From: SIG603 sp963589785
GTDB taxonomy: Bacteria; Bacillota; Clostridia; Oscillospirales; Acutalibacteraceae
Direction of reading: 5' to 3'
Length of the DNA: 64,000 bases
Assembly (NCBI GenBank): GCA_963589785.1
Contig: CAVAMJ010000003.1
Span: 124,001-188,000 of the forward strand
Position numbers and translations under genes: made by a program
Notes under the pieces: generated by a model
Told to the model about the DNA's origin: nothing
Database searches by the model: none
Seen by the model: only the letters and a program-made list of their open reading frames with translations
In this document: piece after piece, positions 33,639 through 41,650 of the stretch
How the letters are laid out: the number at the start of each line of letters is the position of its first letter
How positions within the stretch are numbered: position 1 is the stretch's first letter

Positions 33639-33667
33639 TGAAAAATATTGATTTGACAGTTATAATC
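33639..33667 (+). promoter_or_regulatory. Promoter of pyruvate kinase
   Basis: TTGAAA (33639-33644), 17 bases, perfect TATAAT (33662-33667). The leader to the ATG is about 140 bases; no known riboswitch was recognised in it. Confidence 0.75.
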
Positions 33668-33810
33668 TATATGTGAGAGTTTGGGAAACTTTCAAAAGTG
33701 TGTTGAGAAATACTTAATTTCATATGTGGCAGTTTGAATTTAAGTTTTCAAATAGTAAAATGTATTAGAAATGATTATGCCTTTAATCAGTGAAAGAGAG
33801 GAAGTTTTTT

Positions 33811-35220
33811 ATGAGAAAAACCAAGATTATTTGTACTATCGGCCCTGCATCCGAGAAAGAGGAGGTTTTCCGCCAGTTATGCGAGGCGGGAATGAACGTT
33901 GCAAGACTTAACTTTTCTCACGGCTCACACGAGGAGCATCAGAAGAAAATTGATATGATAAAGAAGGTAAGAAAAGAGCTCAATATGCCTATCGCAATCA
34001 TGCTCGATACAAAGGGTCCTGAGTATCGTGTAGGCGAGTTTAAGGGCGGCAAGGCAGAGTTAACAGAGGGCTCTAAGTTTACCTTTACAACAGAGGATAT
34101 CATCGGTGACAAGACAAAGTGCTCCGTCTCTTACAAGAACCTTATGAAAGATTTGAAGGTTGGCGATACTGTTTTGGTAAACAACGGTCTTCTTGATTTC
34201 GTTGTTGACGAGCTCACCGACACAGAGGCTATTTGTACAGTCAGATCCGGCGGAACAATCTCAAACCGCAAGAGCATGAACTTCCCCGATCATATTCTCA
34301 AGAATGAGTTCTTAAGCGAGCAGGACAAGAACGATCTTCTTTTCGGTATCAAGAACGATGTCGATTTCGTTGCGGCTTCATTCGTTTCAACTAAGCAGAA
34401 CCTTGTCGACATGAGAAAGTTTCTCAATGAGAACGGCGGCGCAAGAATTGATATTATCGCAAAGATTGAGAACCGCACAGGTGTCAACAATATCGACGAG
34501 ATTTGTGAGGTTGCAGACGGTATCATGGTAGCAAGAGGTGACCTCGGTGTTGAGGTTCCGTTCATGGAGCTTCCGTCACTTCAGAAGAAGCTTATCTCAA
34601 AGTGCCGCATGCTCGGCAAGAGAGTTATCACCGCTACAGAGATGCTCGAGTCTATGATTCACAATCCGAGACCGACAAGAGCAGAGGCAAGTGACGTTGC
34701 AAACGCTGTTTATGACGGAACAAGTGCCGTTATGCTTTCAGGTGAGTCTGCCGCAGGTAAGTATCCTGTTCAGGCTGTTAAGACAATGTCAGAGATTTGC
34801 ACAGTTGCCGAGGAGAACATCGATTTCGAAAATTGGTTTAAGGAGACAGACTACACCATCAGAAATCAGGTTGACGCTGTTTCTCACGCTACATGCTCAA
34901 TGGCTACTGACCTCAACGCAAGAGCGATTGTTGTTTCCTCTATTTCCGGTGTTACCGTAAGAATGGTTAGCCGTTTCCGTTGCCCGATTGACATCATCGG
35001 TATCACAACAGATGAGAAGGCATGGAGAAAGCTCAACCTCTCATGGGGTGTTACTCCTGTTCTTTCTGAGGAGTTCTCAAGCCTTGATGTTATGTTCTAT
35101 TTCGCTATTGAGAACGCTAAGAAGGTATTTAACCTCAAGAAGGGTGAAAGCCTTGTTCTCACAGGCGGAAAGAGCGGCAAGGAAGGCTCAACAAACACAA
35201 TCAGAGTTGAGACTGTTTGA
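33811..35220 (+). CDS. pyk: Pyruvate kinase
   Basis: Pyruvate kinase makes pyruvate and ATP from phosphoenolpyruvate and ADP. The ATG at 33811 (MRKTKIICTIGPAS, AGAGGAAG site) gives 469 residues. Motifs: ARLNFSHGSHEEH, LDTKGPEYRVGEF, KIENRTGVNNIDEI with the catalytic Lys, VARGDLGVEVPFMELP, and TATEMLESM followed by NPRPTRAEASDVANAVYDG. The allosteric C domain ends LTGGKSGKEGSTNTIRVETV. The extra PEP-utiliser-like tail of Bacillus enzymes is absent. Codon bias suggests strong expression. It has its own promoter and terminator. Confidence 0.97.
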   Translation: MRKTKIICTIGPASEKEEVFRQLCEAGMNVARLNFSHGSHEEHQKKIDMIKKVRKELNMPIAIMLDTKGPEYRVGEFKGGKAELTEGSKFTFTTEDIIGDKTKCSVSYKNLMKDLKVGDTVLVNNGLLDFVVDELTDTEAICTVRSGGTISNRKSMNFPDHILKNEFLSEQDKNDLLFGIKNDVDFVAASFVSTKQNLVDMRKFLNENGGARIDIIAKIENRTGVNNIDEICEVADGIMVARGDLGVEVPFMELPSLQKKLISKCRMLGKRVITATEMLESMIHNPRPTRAEASDVANAVYDGTSAVMLSGESAAGKYPVQAVKTMSEICTVAEENIDFENWFKETDYTIRNQVDAVSHATCSMATDLNARAIVVSSISGVTVRMVSRFRCPIDIIGITTDEKAWRKLNLSWGVTPVLSEEFSSLDVMFYFAIENAKKVFNLKKGESLVLTGGKSGKEGSTNTIRVETV

Positions 35221-35244
35221 TTTAAAGATTGCTGAATAAATTTC

Positions 35245-35275
35245 GGACGAGGCAAATTTTGTCTCGTCCTTTTCT
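35245..35275 (+). terminator. Terminator of pyk
   Basis: GGACGAG (35245-35251) pairs with CTCGTCC (35263-35269), extendable inwards by further pairs, followed by TTTTCT. Confidence 0.85.
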
Positions 35276-35316
35276 ATTGTCTCTCAGTACTCTTATTTAT
35301 CCTTTTGTAAACAGTT

Positions 35317-35505
35317 CGGCTGTCAAAGCCCAACCACAGATGCCTATCGCATTTTTGGTTAACTTTGCCAGCCTATATCTTTCACTATCGCTTCGCTCTG
35401 TTTTCCGTATACGCTAATTATTAATTCTTAATTATACATTATTAATTATTCGTGGGCTCCGCCCACACCCGTTCGCTTTTTGTAAAAAGCGAAACCAAAA
35501 ACTTT
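35317..35505 (+). repeat. Hairpin-dense intergenic repeat, copy A
   Basis: About 190 bases in the gap between pyk and the GH120 gene, closely matched by 57680-57872 in the same orientation. Shared blocks include CGCATTTTTGGTTAACTTTG, ATCGCTTCGCTCTGTTT, TATACGCTAATTATTAATT, and GTGGGCTC-GCCCACACCCG. The element folds as an outer stem (GGCTGTCAAAG with CTTTGCCAGCC, one mismatch), a GTGGGC/GCCCAC hairpin, and TTCGCTTTTT/AAAAAGCGAA. Compared with copy B it has lost one inner hairpin. There is no protein-coding signal. The gap's remainder holds the pyk terminator and a GH120 promoter. Confidence 0.85.
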
Positions 35506-35536
35506 ATTGTTTATGTGGCTTTGCGTTTTGAATTTA

Positions 35537-35565
35537 TTGATTTTTACCACTGATAAGCGTAAAAT
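35537..35565 (+). promoter_or_regulatory. Promoter of the GH120 gene
   Basis: TTGATT (35537-35542), 17 bases, TAAAAT (35560-35565). It begins just after the repeat. Confidence 0.6.
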
Positions 35566-35604
35566 GTATACAAAAGCATATGCTTTTAGAAAGGTGTGTT
35601 GATT

Positions 35605-37611
35605 ATGATTTATTATGTTTCACAATACGGAAGATATAATGGAAAAGGCACTAAGGAAGATCCCTTTAAGCTTATCAATTCTGCCGCTAAAATCGCCGAG
35701 CCGGGTGATGAGGTTATTGTTATGCCCGGTGTTTACCGTGAGAACGTCAATCCCGTTCTTGGCGGTACTGCCGAGAAGAGAATAGTTTATCGTTCTTCTG
35801 AGCCGCTAAAGGCTGTCATCAAAGGCTCTGAAGAAATTAAATCTTGGGAAAGAGTTGAAGGAAATGTTTGGAAGACGGAAGTCGACAATGCGATTTTCGG
35901 TGACTACAATCCGTACACGACTCTTGTCAGAGGTGACTGGTTCATTGCAACTTACATTGCTCACACGGGTGAGGTTTACCTTAACGGAAAGGCTATGTAC
36001 GAGGTGACAGAGCTTGACGGTGTGAAAAATCCTGTTAAGTCAAAGGCAAGCTGGGATCCTGATTTTTCTCTTTACACTTGGTACACCGAGCAGAACGAAA
36101 AAGAGGACAAGACCGTTATTTATGCTAATTTCCATGACTTTGACCCGACTGCAGAATGTGTTGAGATAAATGTCAGAAGAAACTGCTTCTATCCACATGC
36201 TGAGGGCAACGGTTACATCACGCTTGACGGTTTCACTGTAACTCAGGCGGCAACTCAGTGGGCACCTCCGACTGCTTATCAGGAGGGAATGATAGGTCCG
36301 CACTGGTCAAAGGGCTGGATAATCGAGAACTGCGATATTTCAAATTCGAAGTGCAGTGGTATTTCCCTTGGAAAATATCGTCAGGAGAACAACGACAACA
36401 AGTGGCTCAAGGAAAAATACAAGGACGGAACTCAGACGGAGCGAGACTGCATTTGTCAGGCTCAAAGAGAGGGCTGGAGCAAGGAGACTATCGGCTCGCA
36501 TATCATCAGAAACAACGATATTCACGACTGCGGACAGACGGGAATCGTCGGTCACCTCGGAGGAGTTTTCTCATTGATTGAGAATAACCACATCCACCAC
36601 ATCAACAACCGTCAGAATCTTGCGGGCGCAGAAATCGGCGGAATAAAGATGCATGCGGCTATCGACTGCATCTTTAGAAACAACCACATTCATCACTGCA
36701 CGAGAGGAATTTGGCTCGACTGGCAGGCACAGGGAACGAGAGTTACAAGAAACTTTTTCCATGACAACACCTTGCCGTATGAATTTCTAATGTGCCCGGA
36801 AGGAATGAGCGGCATAGGCGAAGATCTTTTCATTGAGGTATCTCACGGCCCAACGCTTGTTGACCACAATGTATTTTTATCTGCAAGGGCACTCAAGCTT
36901 GCTACTCAGGGCGTTGCGATTGTAAATAACCTTATAGCCGGTTCATTTGCGGCAGTCGGTAAGGGTGTAAACAACGGAACTTTAACAAAGATTTCTCCGA
37001 GATACACGCCGTATCACGAAAAACACGGCACTGCAGTTGCGGGCTTTATGACGATACTTCATGGCGACATGAGAATATATAACAATATATTCGTACAACA
37101 GCCGATTCACCCATTTATGAAAGAACAAATGGATAAAGGTGGCTACGGAGAGTGGGATGACTGCAATGTAATTACGGGAACAGTGCCGTACAGCGGTTAT
37201 CAGACCTTTGAGCAGTGGGACAAGGAATTTGACGGATACTGCGGAATGGGCAGTGCGCCGAGCGACCGTTATTATATTCCGTTACCGGTCTGGACGGGCG
37301 GAAACATGTTCTTTAACGGAGCAAAGCCTTGCGATATAGAGCAGGACGGAAAGGTTATTGAAGAGAAAATCACTCTTGAGCTTGAAAAAACCGACGAGGG
37401 ATATTTCTTGAAGACTGACCTTTGCAAATATGCCGAAGCCAAAAAGCTTCTTCACACGGAGGATCTCGGAATGGCATTCGAGCCGGAGGAAAGATACGAA
37501 AATCCGGACGGAAGCAGTATCACATTTAACGAGGACTATTTCGGCAATGTGAGCGACAGCGTAATTGCCGGCCCGTTCGCAGAGATTCCAAGCGACAAAT
37601 TCGCTTTATGA
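35605..37611 (+). CDS. GH120 beta-xylosidase (right-handed beta-helix)
   Basis: A 668-residue intracellular enzyme (no signal peptide) that would release xylose from xylo-oligosaccharides. It matches, from memory, the Thermoanaerobacterium GH120 enzyme XylC along most of its length: YYVSQYGRYNGKGTKEDPF, INVRRNCFYP, TQWAPPTAYQEGMIGPHWSK and GQTGIVGHLGGVFSLIENNH. The catalytic pair of that family corresponds to Asp372 in IWLDWQAQGTRV and Glu411 in LFIEVSHGP. The loop between them is about 16 residues longer than in XylC (around EFLMCPEGMSGIGE). The beta-helix coils show as repeated NNHIHH and NNDIHD turns. It stands alone, with no transporter beside it. Confidence 0.88.
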   Translation: MIYYVSQYGRYNGKGTKEDPFKLINSAAKIAEPGDEVIVMPGVYRENVNPVLGGTAEKRIVYRSSEPLKAVIKGSEEIKSWERVEGNVWKTEVDNAIFGDYNPYTTLVRGDWFIATYIAHTGEVYLNGKAMYEVTELDGVKNPVKSKASWDPDFSLYTWYTEQNEKEDKTVIYANFHDFDPTAECVEINVRRNCFYPHAEGNGYITLDGFTVTQAATQWAPPTAYQEGMIGPHWSKGWIIENCDISNSKCSGISLGKYRQENNDNKWLKEKYKDGTQTERDCICQAQREGWSKETIGSHIIRNNDIHDCGQTGIVGHLGGVFSLIENNHIHHINNRQNLAGAEIGGIKMHAAIDCIFRNNHIHHCTRGIWLDWQAQGTRVTRNFFHDNTLPYEFLMCPEGMSGIGEDLFIEVSHGPTLVDHNVFLSARALKLATQGVAIVNNLIAGSFAAVGKGVNNGTLTKISPRYTPYHEKHGTAVAGFMTILHGDMRIYNNIFVQQPIHPFMKEQMDKGGYGEWDDCNVITGTVPYSGYQTFEQWDKEFDGYCGMGSAPSDRYYIPLPVWTGGNMFFNGAKPCDIEQDGKVIEEKITLELEKTDEGYFLKTDLCKYAEAKKLLHTEDLGMAFEPEERYENPDGSSITFNEDYFGNVSDSVIAGPFAEIPSDKFAL

Positions 37612-37634
37612 GTTTTCTTAATTTAGAAAAGCAC

Positions 37635-37663
37635 TTGCAATTTTATGCAAATAGGTGTATACC
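37635..37663 (+). promoter_or_regulatory. Promoter of the thi operon
   Basis: TTGCAA (37635-37640), 17 bases, TATACC (37658-37663). It is placed to start transcription about 20 bases before the TPP riboswitch. Confidence 0.65.
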
Positions 37664-37690
37664 TATTAAGTAAAAGATACAACCGAATAA

Positions 37691-37777
37691 AAACGGGAGC
37701 TTGTATTACAGGCTGAGAGGAAGGTATGACCTTCGACCGAGAACCTGATTTGGATAATGCCAACGTAGGGATGCTTA
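37691..37777 (+). promoter_or_regulatory. TPP riboswitch (THI element)
   Basis: The conserved thi-box segments are all present in order: CGGGAGCTTG at the P1/P2 side, the pyrimidine-sensing CAGGCTGAGAGG (37710-37720), a variable P3 arm GAAGGTATGACCTTC, then GACCGAGAACCTGATTTGGA and TAATGCCAACGTAGGGAT closing P1. It binds thiamine pyrophosphate and lowers expression of the genes downstream. The expression platform is the terminator at 37844-37875. Confidence 0.97.
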
Positions 37778-37843
37778 ATTCTTTGCTGTTTTGTTATGAA
37801 TTTCGCGCGAAACCGCAAGAGTATTAGGAAAGCTTAGCTATTT

Positions 37844-37875
37844 AAGGAGTTGCCAAATCGGCAGCTCCTTTTTTG
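37844..37875 (+). terminator. Riboswitch-controlled terminator
   Basis: AAGGAGTTGCC (37844-37854) pairs with GGCAGCTCCTT (37860-37870), 11 bp with one G-T pair, followed by a T run. It lies between the TPP aptamer and thiM. A self-complementary TTTCGCGCGAAA (37801-37812) between aptamer and terminator could take part in the switch. Confidence 0.88.
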
Positions 37876-37924
37876 TTGTCTTTTTTCATACCACGCAAGT
37901 TTAATTAGAGTAAGGAGAAGAAAT

Positions 37925-38746
37925 ATGTTTCAGAATATGCTGAGAAATGTAAGGGAAAAGTCCCCAATCATTCATAACATTACAAATTATGTTACCGTCA
38001 ATGACTGTGCCAACATTGTGTTAGCAGTGGGCGCATCTCCTATTATGGCAGACGATGAGGAAGAGGTCGAGGAAATCACATCTATTTGCTCTGCTCTCAA
38101 CATCAATATCGGTACGCTTAACAGACGAACAATTTCATCTATGATTCTTGCGGGAAAGCGAGCAAATGAGCTTAATCATCCCGTAGTGTTAGACCCTGTT
38201 GGTGTCGGCGCATCAAAGCTTAGAACCGAAACTGCGCTGAAGCTTTTAGATGAGGTGAAGTTCTCCGTAATACGAGGAAATATATCAGAGATTAAAACCT
38301 TAGCATATGGAAGCGGCACAACAAAGGGTGTTGACGCTGATGCGGGGGACAAAGTAAGCAAAGAAAATATAGATGAAATAGTCGCATTTGCTAAAGAGTT
38401 TTCGAGAAAAGTCGGATCGGTAATAGCTATCACAGGTGCGATTGATATTGTAGCAGACAGCGAAAAAGCATATTGCATTCACGGTGGTCATCCGATGATG
38501 TCGTCTGTTACAGGTACGGGCTGTCAGCTTTCTGCCATGACAGCGGCATTTATAGGTGCAAATCCCGATTGTATATTGGAGGCTACTGCTGCTGCGGTTT
38601 CTGCAATGGGCTATGCGGGCGAAATTGCTCATGATAGACTTACTGAATCTGACGGAAATTCAAGCTACAGAAATTATATCATTGATGCAATTTACAATAT
38701 GACCCCCGAAATGCTTGAGAAAGGAGCAAATTATGAAGTGCGATAA
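37925..38746 (+). CDS. thiM: Hydroxyethylthiazole kinase
   Basis: ThiM phosphorylates salvaged hydroxyethylthiazole. The ATG at 37925 has an AAGGAG site; the longer frame begins inside the terminator. The 273 residues show IIHNITNYVTVNDCANIVLA, ASPIMADDEEEVEEI, HPVVLDPVGVGAS and the ribokinase-like catalytic MSSVTGTGCQLSAMTAAF near residue 200. First gene of the TPP-controlled operon; it overlaps thiE by 14 bases. Confidence 0.96.
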   Translation: MFQNMLRNVREKSPIIHNITNYVTVNDCANIVLAVGASPIMADDEEEVEEITSICSALNINIGTLNRRTISSMILAGKRANELNHPVVLDPVGVGASKLRTETALKLLDEVKFSVIRGNISEIKTLAYGSGTTKGVDADAGDKVSKENIDEIVAFAKEFSRKVGSVIAITGAIDIVADSEKAYCIHGGHPMMSSVTGTGCQLSAMTAAFIGANPDCILEATAAAVSAMGYAGEIAHDRLTESDGNSSYRNYIIDAIYNMTPEMLEKGANYEVR

Positions 38747-39383
38747 AAAATACATGCTTCTATATGCCGTGACGGACAGAGCATGGGTAGGAAAGCAAAG
38801 TCTATACGAACAAGTTGAGTGCGCTTTAAAGGGCGGTGTAACTTGCGTTCAGCTTCGAGAAAAGAACCTAGACAATGACGCTTTTCTCGCCGAGGCAAAA
38901 GAGATTTCCAAGTTATGCAAGAGTTACGGTGTGCCGTTTTTCATAAATGACAATGTAGAAATTGCCGTAAAGTGCCATGCAGACGGAATTCATGTCGGTC
39001 AAGACGATATGAAAGCGGCAGAGGTCAGAAAATTAGTCGGAGACGATATGATAATCGGTGTTTCGGTTCATACTGTTGAGGAGGCACTCGAGGCTGTGAA
39101 AAACGGCGCAGATTGTCTTGGTGTCGGTGCGGTTTTCTCTACATCGACAAAGGCTGACGCTAATGTTCTTCCAAAGGAAACACTGCGTGAAATTTGTGAT
39201 GCCGTGGATATTCCCGTGGTTGCGATAGGCGGAATAAATAAATCGAATATATCTTCTCTTTCCGGCAGTGGAGTAGACGGAGTTGCGTTAGTTAGTGCGA
39301 TATTCGCAAGTGAGAATATCGAGGACGAATGTCGTTTGCTCAAAGGCTTATCGGAGAAAATGGTTAACACTAAGAATAAATAA
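38733..39383 (+). CDS. thiE: Thiamine-phosphate synthase
   Basis: ThiE couples hydroxymethylpyrimidine diphosphate and thiazole phosphate into thiamine phosphate. The ATG at 38733 follows an AGAAAGGAG site and overlaps thiM. The 216 residues form a TIM barrel with LYAVTDRAW, CVQLREKNLDNDAFL, PFFINDNVEIAVKCHADGIHVG (quoted across a loop), IIGVSVHT, and VVAIGGINKSNI. Phosphate-binding SGSGVDGVALVSAIF-like residues are near the end. Second gene of the thi operon. Confidence 0.95.
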   Translation: MKCDKKYMLLYAVTDRAWVGKQSLYEQVECALKGGVTCVQLREKNLDNDAFLAEAKEISKLCKSYGVPFFINDNVEIAVKCHADGIHVGQDDMKAAEVRKLVGDDMIIGVSVHTVEEALEAVKNGADCLGVGAVFSTSTKADANVLPKETLREICDAVDIPVVAIGGINKSNISSLSGSGVDGVALVSAIFASENIEDECRLLKGLSEKMVNTKNK

Positions 39384-39483
39384 GCAAAAAATCGCTCAAA
39401 AATGCGATTTAGAAGCGGCAGATTGGGGGCACCATCTTTTGTCGCTTAATAAAACGATGCTGAAAATGAAAGGAGTTTTTACC

Positions 39484-40296
39484 ATGAAAATGAAAACAGC
39501 ATTGACTATCGCAGGAAGTGACTGCAGTGGAGGCGCCGGTATTCAGGCAGATTTGAAAACAATGACGATGAACGGTGTTTATGCGATGAGTGCAATAACA
39601 GCATTGACCGCACAAAACACAACCGGCGTAAGAGCAATACAGGAATCGACACCAGCTTTTCTGAAAGAACAGATAGACGCTGTATTTGAGGATATCTATC
39701 CAGATGCGGTCAAGATTGGTATGGTATCTTCCACAGAACTTATACATGTTATTGCTGAGAGACTAAAATTTTATAAGGCAAAAAACATCGTGGTTGATCC
39801 CGTTATGGTAGCAACAAGCGGTTCGTCACTTATGAAAAGTGATGCGGTGAATTCGCTTATAGAGGAGCTTTTTCCGATTGCTTCGCTTATCACGCCCAAT
39901 ATTCCCGAGGCTCAGGTGATTTCAGGACTTGCTATCGAGAGCAAAGAGGACATGACAAAGGCGGCAAAGAAAATATGGGACGAGCATCACTGTGCTGTTT
40001 TGCTTAAGGGCGGTCACAGCGTAAACGATGCCAACGATTTGCTTTATGCTGACGGCGAGGCGGTTTGGTTCGAGGGAAAGCGTATCGATAATCCGAATAC
40101 TCACGGAACTGGCTGTACTCTTTCGAGCGCCGTTGCGGCTAACCTTGCAAAGGGATTTACTCTTAACGAGTCGGTGAAAAGAGCAAAGGCATATATTTCC
40201 GATGCACTTTCTGCTATGCTCGATTTAGGCGAAGGCTCAGGCCCTATGAATCACGCATTCGACCTTTCGGGTGAATACGCAAAGGAGGCTGAGTGA
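39484..40296 (+). CDS. thiD: Hydroxymethylpyrimidine/phosphomethylpyrimidine kinase
   Basis: ThiD phosphorylates hydroxymethylpyrimidine twice to the diphosphate used by ThiE. The ATG at 39484 (AAAGGAG site) begins MKMKTALTIAGSDCSGGAGI, followed by QADLKTMTMNGVYAMSAITA, VDPVMVATSGSSL, and the anion-hole/catalytic THGTGCTLSSAVAANLAKG. Length is 270 residues. The in-frame extension upstream overlaps thiE and is not convincing. Third gene of the thi operon. Confidence 0.95.
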   Translation: MKMKTALTIAGSDCSGGAGIQADLKTMTMNGVYAMSAITALTAQNTTGVRAIQESTPAFLKEQIDAVFEDIYPDAVKIGMVSSTELIHVIAERLKFYKAKNIVVDPVMVATSGSSLMKSDAVNSLIEELFPIASLITPNIPEAQVISGLAIESKEDMTKAAKKIWDEHHCAVLLKGGHSVNDANDLLYADGEAVWFEGKRIDNPNTHGTGCTLSSAVAANLAKGFTLNESVKRAKAYISDALSAMLDLGEGSGPMNHAFDLSGEYAKEAE

Positions 40297-40297
40297 A

Positions 40298-41473
40298 ATG
40301 GAAGAGAAACGAACATCGGCTTTTGAGAATGGATTGATTTGGTTCGGAGCGGCTGTATCCATTGCAGAGATTTCCACGGGTACTTATTTTGCTCCGCTTG
40401 GCTTTTCAAAGGGACTTCTTGCGATTTTAGTAGGTCATGTTATCGGCTGTGTCATGCTTTTCTTTTCGGGTTTGATTGGCGGCAAAGTGCGAAAAAGCGC
40501 AATGGAGACAGCTAAAATGAGTTTCGGAAGCAAGGGCGGTTTGCTCTTTTCGGTTCTGAATATCATTCAGCTTGTCGGCTGGACGGCTATCATGATTTTT
40601 GACGGTGCACTCGCTGTAAACGGCATCTTAAACATAGGAAACTGGATATGGTGCATTATAATCGGTTTGCTGATTGTTGTTTGGATTTTGATAGGCATAG
40701 AAAATCTCGGCAAAGTTAATACAGTTGCAATGGGAGCTCTTTTTGCGTTGACGATCGTACTATGTTTTTTGATTTTCGGAAAAGGAAATGCGCTAAATAT
40801 AAGCGGCGAGGGAATGACATTCGGTGCCGCCGTGGAGCTTTCCGTAGCAATGCCGCTTTCATGGCTTCCGCTTATTAGCGATTACACCCGAGAAGCCAAA
40901 AAACCGCTTCAGGCTACGGCGGCGAGTGCTGTTACATACGGAATTGTTAGCTGTTGGATGTATGTAATCGGTATGGGTGCGGCAATTTTCACCGCTGAAT
41001 CGGACATTGCACAAATTATGGTAAAGGCAGGACTTGGTGTAGCGGGACTATTGATAGTTGTGTTCTCGACTGTTACGACAACTTTCCTCGACGCTTATTC
41101 AGCCGGTATTTCTTGTGAATCTCTTTCTAAGAAAATCAACGGAAAAATATTTGCCGTAGCTGTAACGATTATCGGTACAATCGGAGCAATTCTCTTTCCG
41201 CTTGACGACATAACCGATTTTCTATATTTTATCGGATCGGTATTTGCTCCCATGATAGCAATTCAAATAGCAGATTTCTTCATCTTGAAGAGAAACAGTG
41301 AGAAAAAAGCTTTCTCGGTTCAAAATCTCGCTGTATGGCTAGTCGGCTTTATAATTTACCGAATACTTATGAATGTTGATATTATTGTCGGAAACACCTT
41401 GCCCGATATGATTATCACAATGATTTTATGTATTGTTGTTGCAAAGCTATTTGGCAAGCATGAAGATAAATAA
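40298..41473 (+). CDS. cytX: Putative hydroxymethylpyrimidine transporter CytX
   Basis: A 391-residue NCS1-type (nucleobase:cation symporter) permease with 11-12 membrane segments. It starts just after the thiD stop, with an AAGGAGG site in the thiD end. Features include AFENGLIWFGAAVSIAEIST and the mid-protein SVAMPLSWLPLISDYTREA, a binding-site region in NCS1 proteins. In this riboswitch-controlled position it matches CytX, predicted to import hydroxymethylpyrimidine. With ThiM, ThiE and ThiD it gives a complete salvage route from imported pyrimidine and thiazole units; thiC and thiG are not in the window. Confidence 0.9.
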   Translation: MEEKRTSAFENGLIWFGAAVSIAEISTGTYFAPLGFSKGLLAILVGHVIGCVMLFFSGLIGGKVRKSAMETAKMSFGSKGGLLFSVLNIIQLVGWTAIMIFDGALAVNGILNIGNWIWCIIIGLLIVVWILIGIENLGKVNTVAMGALFALTIVLCFLIFGKGNALNISGEGMTFGAAVELSVAMPLSWLPLISDYTREAKKPLQATAASAVTYGIVSCWMYVIGMGAAIFTAESDIAQIMVKAGLGVAGLLIVVFSTVTTTFLDAYSAGISCESLSKKINGKIFAVAVTIIGTIGAILFPLDDITDFLYFIGSVFAPMIAIQIADFFILKRNSEKKAFSVQNLAVWLVGFIIYRILMNVDIIVGNTLPDMIITMILCIVVAKLFGKHEDK

Positions 41474-41497
41474 TAAATAAACAAAATATAGATAATC

Positions 41498-41533
41498 CCC
41501 GACATTTACCTTAGTAAGTGTCGGGAAATTTTA
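41498..41533 (+). terminator. Terminator of the thi operon
   Basis: CCCGACATTTA (41498-41508) pairs with TAAGTGTCGGG (41515-41525), 11 bp with one G-T pair, then AAATTTTATA. Confidence 0.8.
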
Positions 41534-41582
41534 TATGATATTGAATATAAAACTGATTATTTGTTAATTTATTTTTGCAAAG

Positions 41583-41612
41583 CAAAAGGCGTCCGCCAAA
41601 AAGCGAACGCCG
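41583..41612 (-). terminator. Terminator of guaB
   Basis: On the minus strand a GGCGTTCGC/GCGGACGCC stem (about 41588-41611) with a T-rich loop is followed by TTTTGCTTTG. The same GCGGAC/GTTCGC stem core is seen at 33585 and 48080. Confidence 0.65.
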
Positions 41613-41650
41613 AAGTTTTTAACAATAATTAGAGAATTGTTGAAAATTAA

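Noticed and set aside
33668..33810. Riboswitch in the pyk leader
   Set aside because: The leader is long, but no conserved motif or convincing paired structure was seen.
35317..35505. Insertion sequence or transposase remnant
   Set aside because: No frame in either repeat copy encodes a transposase fragment, and no target duplication could be seen by eye.
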